The notes beneath the pieces are model-generated. The model worked only from the letters and a program-made list of their open reading frames with translations, had not been told where the DNA came from and ran no database searches. Of a stretch of DNA of 6,711 nucleotides, positions 6,601-6,711 are shown piece after piece (position 1 is the stretch's first letter; the number at the start of each line of letters is the position of its first letter). The stretch is from Candidatus Poseidoniaceae archaeon. Lineage in GTDB: Archaea; Thermoplasmatota; Poseidoniia; Poseidoniales; Poseidoniaceae. The position numbers and the translations under genes are program-made. The stretch spans positions 1-6,711 of the forward strand of contig JAKUNX010000097.1 of the NCBI GenBank assembly GCA_022451835.1, written 5' to 3'.

Positions 6601-6711
6601 GAGTAACCGGTTGAGTTGTTGCATCATAGCCATTGTAATTAATCATCATAGAATCAAATGGATTGTGTTGGAATACCATTTTCCAATAATCTGATGCATT
6701 GTCTGAATAGC
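608..6711 (-). CDS. Giant membrane-anchored surface protein: Asp-rich Ca repeats, Ig-like modules, one TM helix, cytoplasmic DUF4129-type domain (5' end outside window)
   Basis: Residue numbers count from the Met at 6679. That Met is not a convincing start: the frame stays open upstream to the window edge (YSDNASDYWK precedes it), and no signal peptide follows it, although the protein must be exported. Visible order: first Asp-rich thrombospondin type 3-like repeats (51-90); a Cys-containing insert (91-234); a long Asp-rich array (235-526); a run of Ig-like beta modules (about 530-1830) with an EF-hand-type loop at 1335-1346; a transmembrane helix (about 1842-1861) followed by RSQARR; a helical DUF4129-type domain (about 1890-1974); and a polar tail ending FKI. 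The ectodomain has 24 cysteines and 34 N-x-S/T sequons. Topology is outside, one span, C-terminus inside. The likely role is a calcium-stabilised stalk, adhesin or sensor on the cell surface; the ligand is unknown. I see no transglutaminase or protease domain in the visible part. No frameshift is apparent. Confidence 0.93.
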   Translation of the reverse strand, partial: YSDNASDYWKMVFQHNPFDSMMINYNGYDATTQPVTPGEVPEFYWFLFARWNSRNGGNEWDIDTDGDSLINGLDTDQDGDGLPNWWDQDEGNDGIMDVNDPKMGGTFNLTTCGYTAGNFATGFSCGYTYAFAYQMPLNGVNAQLGLPFSTRPDIGLDQGQTAGGPSNNWSCTPGAQGGCYHYDYGNDGTIDAGITYSQIANSRDAFTVWMGLTLGVQGWSWNSDTGAVQDFPDEMGADVTANEVDEDIDGDSFNNTIDIDDDADGVYDWFDIDDDNDGIWDYFDMDTNDDLDEDANITLPQGSSFFTGTNCNDNDDDGNDADADDDGFFQAVWDRGEMTQGYQNPRYYDVDNDNDGVPDAEDYDDDNNGIDDWAQELLPGCFTGEEQLPWDHDNDNISNWADDDWDADGLTNDVELAISLTQAFDHDNDGLRDDIDEDDDEDGMKDKDEILVWPIRYDRNSTNPWDHDDYGDGEALANPSDPSVGPDAIDNDDDNDSRIDPDFDHLEDGEINDPCYNGAESSDWDFDNDCLLDADDKAPTFITLNVPDKLWIDAKTPQRFSGHVDWINPITSAYEPAPNIPVQINIEWANNGTKAIESIYVPTNNFGNFTYNQYIYPEMLTVGDEGTYKVYAEVTELFAFNGNRSQDYFLGVDANLTANIAPIGSFKSSEQPFKIDFWAHYTADTDRGDYTKLISNVPITFTVRGGPFGNITSPTTFAGLDGNGYRTDNRGFASVTFVQDLGIAGTWRQIRLNASLDNGPGQIPGGYEEIIWDNLTKRHVVVTDPVTGDPVTGDFTSLYTNTTLPAGDYLVTGFVQPEITDWSYCYNFTEYNEVTMEWETPSSPFYRGGFGRNITNEADCISTVDPNNNTVNLQWLKDREWPYSFMHGDQTEPESVRVMHRMNIDGTMYVTGTNPVYYFDKTINNGDGSFGNWATLFHADALTNAGLNYNEVSAIKPYPTNWDGNPASLTGEAALLRPFIDTDGDNWSISLVNGGNTNLPPCGAVDPTDPNSAVRCEIVPELNTGEGFRVVGTVTNRTLAPWVDDPITLQIDIDGNGLFIGQQETQFTSKPTQACSSCDAVYDYNFTFLSQYPAKTYGTRVDFTNSAYYFTGNTSTLSPTGAYINISVIGTTDFQMTSTPRLYRNTSTVIQAKLVDNSLQPVRNAPVNYTWSFDGRTGVNYTDDNGFFEVPFTINSTDSLGNFSLEFEYPGSNLLKGSSVNQYIWVISRTNISVTDILPRQVQEEFGNFRVSGDSWNFVAQITDDGANDPSITPVNLNGAQAPTGGLVDVIFEGTDFQGNTYRQLVATIAPEGAGQLTLPEPIPGAGDSHLCYFDGNNDEFSDWDTNQDGVVSREESVGCLRADILPLTPFKLAQDPAGFLPNGFGPVNVILRYQESLPNEGCLPFSDDLDIRTLGGAWDSCTFIPNNEKFRVFMPNIENGFNLIGTTFIDAQDEVIVYTGEFDPQTNQYEDKPMILTGRLYDELGNNLTSRIVSAQYTMKNDPNNQITKCNDVRTDEFGIFVIECDIEGVQAGQADVNIIYSALDSQNRDQYRYKSKTLPLTYQIFSNSTLAITDVGPFKSTTDKWLAPNGTEYYRLFLKESFHIDAVLKQSNGDPVGDKCLNIYLDPEENVRPIARIRTSQALDDRGTISWFSGDPLQNPTLKGVETTGGKTEGFRVLRVAYEPTEDLSNYGGCARDADKSLNGSFMDVDILVRSRVDIQVQQTWSYRGDNGLSEGDPVIGEIALLRDRLDLAVENEEVFFLRQYFSNDGEWVTEGENRSTTNEQGIASFEWAFDGRTCEGQPCQGLWRIIAYYPGSTFFAPSQNNISHEIQWREPIAVSADTGFFTPANTMALVILLMALVIGGAAYYQRSQARRQVQALRGILTDTMLQLEASNEFIAAIFDCYKNLVRHFRKHGFMKKVYETTREFEAAVRKAFDMVPSEQLDAFLTIFEEARYSDHTIDASHRDRAVATLGMIQQSLTIALGEGMLVKRYEDVNLYNNQTKAGEFVAADGSVRQAGLADGEDSNFKI
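758..1012 (-). other. Cytoplasmic DUF4129-type helical domain
   Basis: Residues about 1890-1974 match the pattern I know for DUF4129: a helix with YKNLVRHFRKHG, then TTREFEAAV (the T-x-x-E-F/Y position), a Pro, a Leu-rich helix, and the hallmark FEEARYSDH followed by a helix starting in a polar turn. The family is usually found at the C-terminus of membrane proteins, often transglutaminase-like, and near MoxR ATPase and DUF58 genes; its biochemical role is not established. Assignment is from motif memory. The hydrophilic tail 1975-2023 looks disordered. Confidence 0.7.
1097..1156 (-). other. Single transmembrane helix
   Basis: Residues 1842-1861 (NTMALVILLMALVIGGAAYY) form an uninterrupted hydrophobic run of about 20 residues. 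It is followed at once by a basic stretch, RSQARR, matching the positive-inside rule. This puts the long N-terminal part outside and the last 160 residues in the cytoplasm. It is the only convincing membrane span in the visible protein. Confidence 0.9.
1190..5092 (-). other. Tandem Ig-like beta-sandwich modules of the ectodomain
   Basis: Residues about 530-1830 are beta-rich and alternate hydrophobic and polar residues. A recurring turn motif marks individual modules: TDNRGFASV (717-725), TDDNGFFEV (1172-1180), TDEFGIFVI (1506-1514) and TNEQGIASF (1774-1782), each after a segment such as NVPITFTV or NAPVNYTW. Module ends show related edge strands (NISVIGTT, NISVTDILP, STLAITDVG). I infer at least six modules, diverged in sequence. 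The stretch about 800-1000 is aromatic-rich and lacks the motif, so it may be a different domain. Such modules usually act as spacers or adhesive domains in surface proteins. Confidence 0.65.
2642..2677 (-). other. EF-hand/dockerin-type calcium loop
   Basis: Residues 1335-1346 read DTNQDGVVSREE. Asp1, Asn3, Asp5, Gly6, Ser9 and Glu12 fit the canonical 12-residue EF-hand calcium loop. Cys1322 and Cys1350 flank it and could close it with a disulfide. It stands alone among beta modules, about 800 residues from the main Asp-rich array, so it is probably a structural Ca2+ site. A dockerin would normally have two such loops; only one complete loop is seen, though DGNNDEFSDWD just before it may be a degenerate partner. 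Confidence 0.6.
5102..5977 (-). other. Main Asp-rich thrombospondin type 3-like repeat array
   Basis: Residues 235-526 hold many DxDxDG/DDDxDG loops, for example DIDDDNDGIWDYFD, DVDNDNDGVPDAED, DHDNDGLRDDID and DWDADGLTND. Local spacing is about 13 residues, with hydrophobic or aromatic residues at fixed places between acidic clusters. Between 235 and 290 over a third of the residues are Asp. At DNA level this gives runs of GAT codons (atcatcatc on the plus strand), so plus-strand and shifted frames here are low-complexity shadows. Irregular spacers, such as 366-380 and 401-415, interrupt the array, and cysteines 301, 371, 505 and 520 may add disulfides. The expected function is cooperative Ca2+ binding giving a stiff extended stalk, well suited to seawater calcium. 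Confidence 0.85.
5978..6409 (-). other. Unrecognised Cys-containing insert between Asp-rich repeat blocks
   Basis: Residues 91-234 break the Asp-rich array with a Gly-, aromatic- and Asn-rich segment that looks globular. It has four cysteines (102, 115, 161, 169). The first two head a repeated CGYT motif 13 residues apart; the last two are in CTPGAQGGC. This is compatible with two local disulfides. A short Asp/Gly motif (DYGNDGTIDAG) also occurs. I cannot match it to a known family; it may be a ligand-binding insert. Confidence 0.5.
6410..6529 (-). other. First Asp-rich thrombospondin type 3-like calcium-binding repeats
   Basis: Residues 51-90 carry about three DxDxDG-type loops (DIDTDGDS, DTDQDGDGLPNW, DEGNDGIMD) spaced by roughly 12-13 residues, with an aromatic NWWD insertion. 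Thrombospondin type 3 repeats of this pattern bind Ca2+ through Asp side chains and form rigid, calcium-dependent stalks outside the cell. They lie at the visible N-terminal side, just before a separate Cys-containing segment. Confidence 0.8.

Overview
The window looks archaeal. It most resembles a marine Thermoplasmatota genome (the Poseidoniales/MGII type), judged from one giant secreted-and-anchored protein: aspartate-rich calcium-binding repeats, then stacked Ig-like beta modules, a single C-terminal membrane span and a cytoplasmic DUF4129-type domain. Base composition is moderate and somewhat AT-rich. The lineage is inferred from protein style only; no rRNA, tRNA or other marker gene is present.

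Layout: everything real reads on the minus strand, so the operon runs from right to left. More than 90% of the window (608..6711) is one reading frame that is still open at the right edge, so the true start and the expected signal peptide lie outside. After its TGA stop comes a short gap holding an AT-rich dyad (586..607). Next is a small gene for an unrecognised, mostly helical protein of about 147 residues (105..548, or from a GTG at 572). A 61-base gap holds a second, GC-ended dyad (58..82). At the left edge is a possible third gene, of which only the first 14 codons are visible (1..43, weak call).

Working model (inference): the giant protein is a surface protein with a disulfide- and calcium-stabilised ectodomain of more than 1800 residues, anchored by one transmembrane helix. 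Its cytoplasmic module of about 160 residues belongs to a family often encoded beside MoxR-type ATPases, DUF58 proteins and transglutaminase-like proteins. The small gene follows in the same direction with a short gap and is probably co-transcribed, so its product could be a cytoplasmic partner of that module. I see no mobile elements, CRISPR arrays, RNA genes or broken genes.
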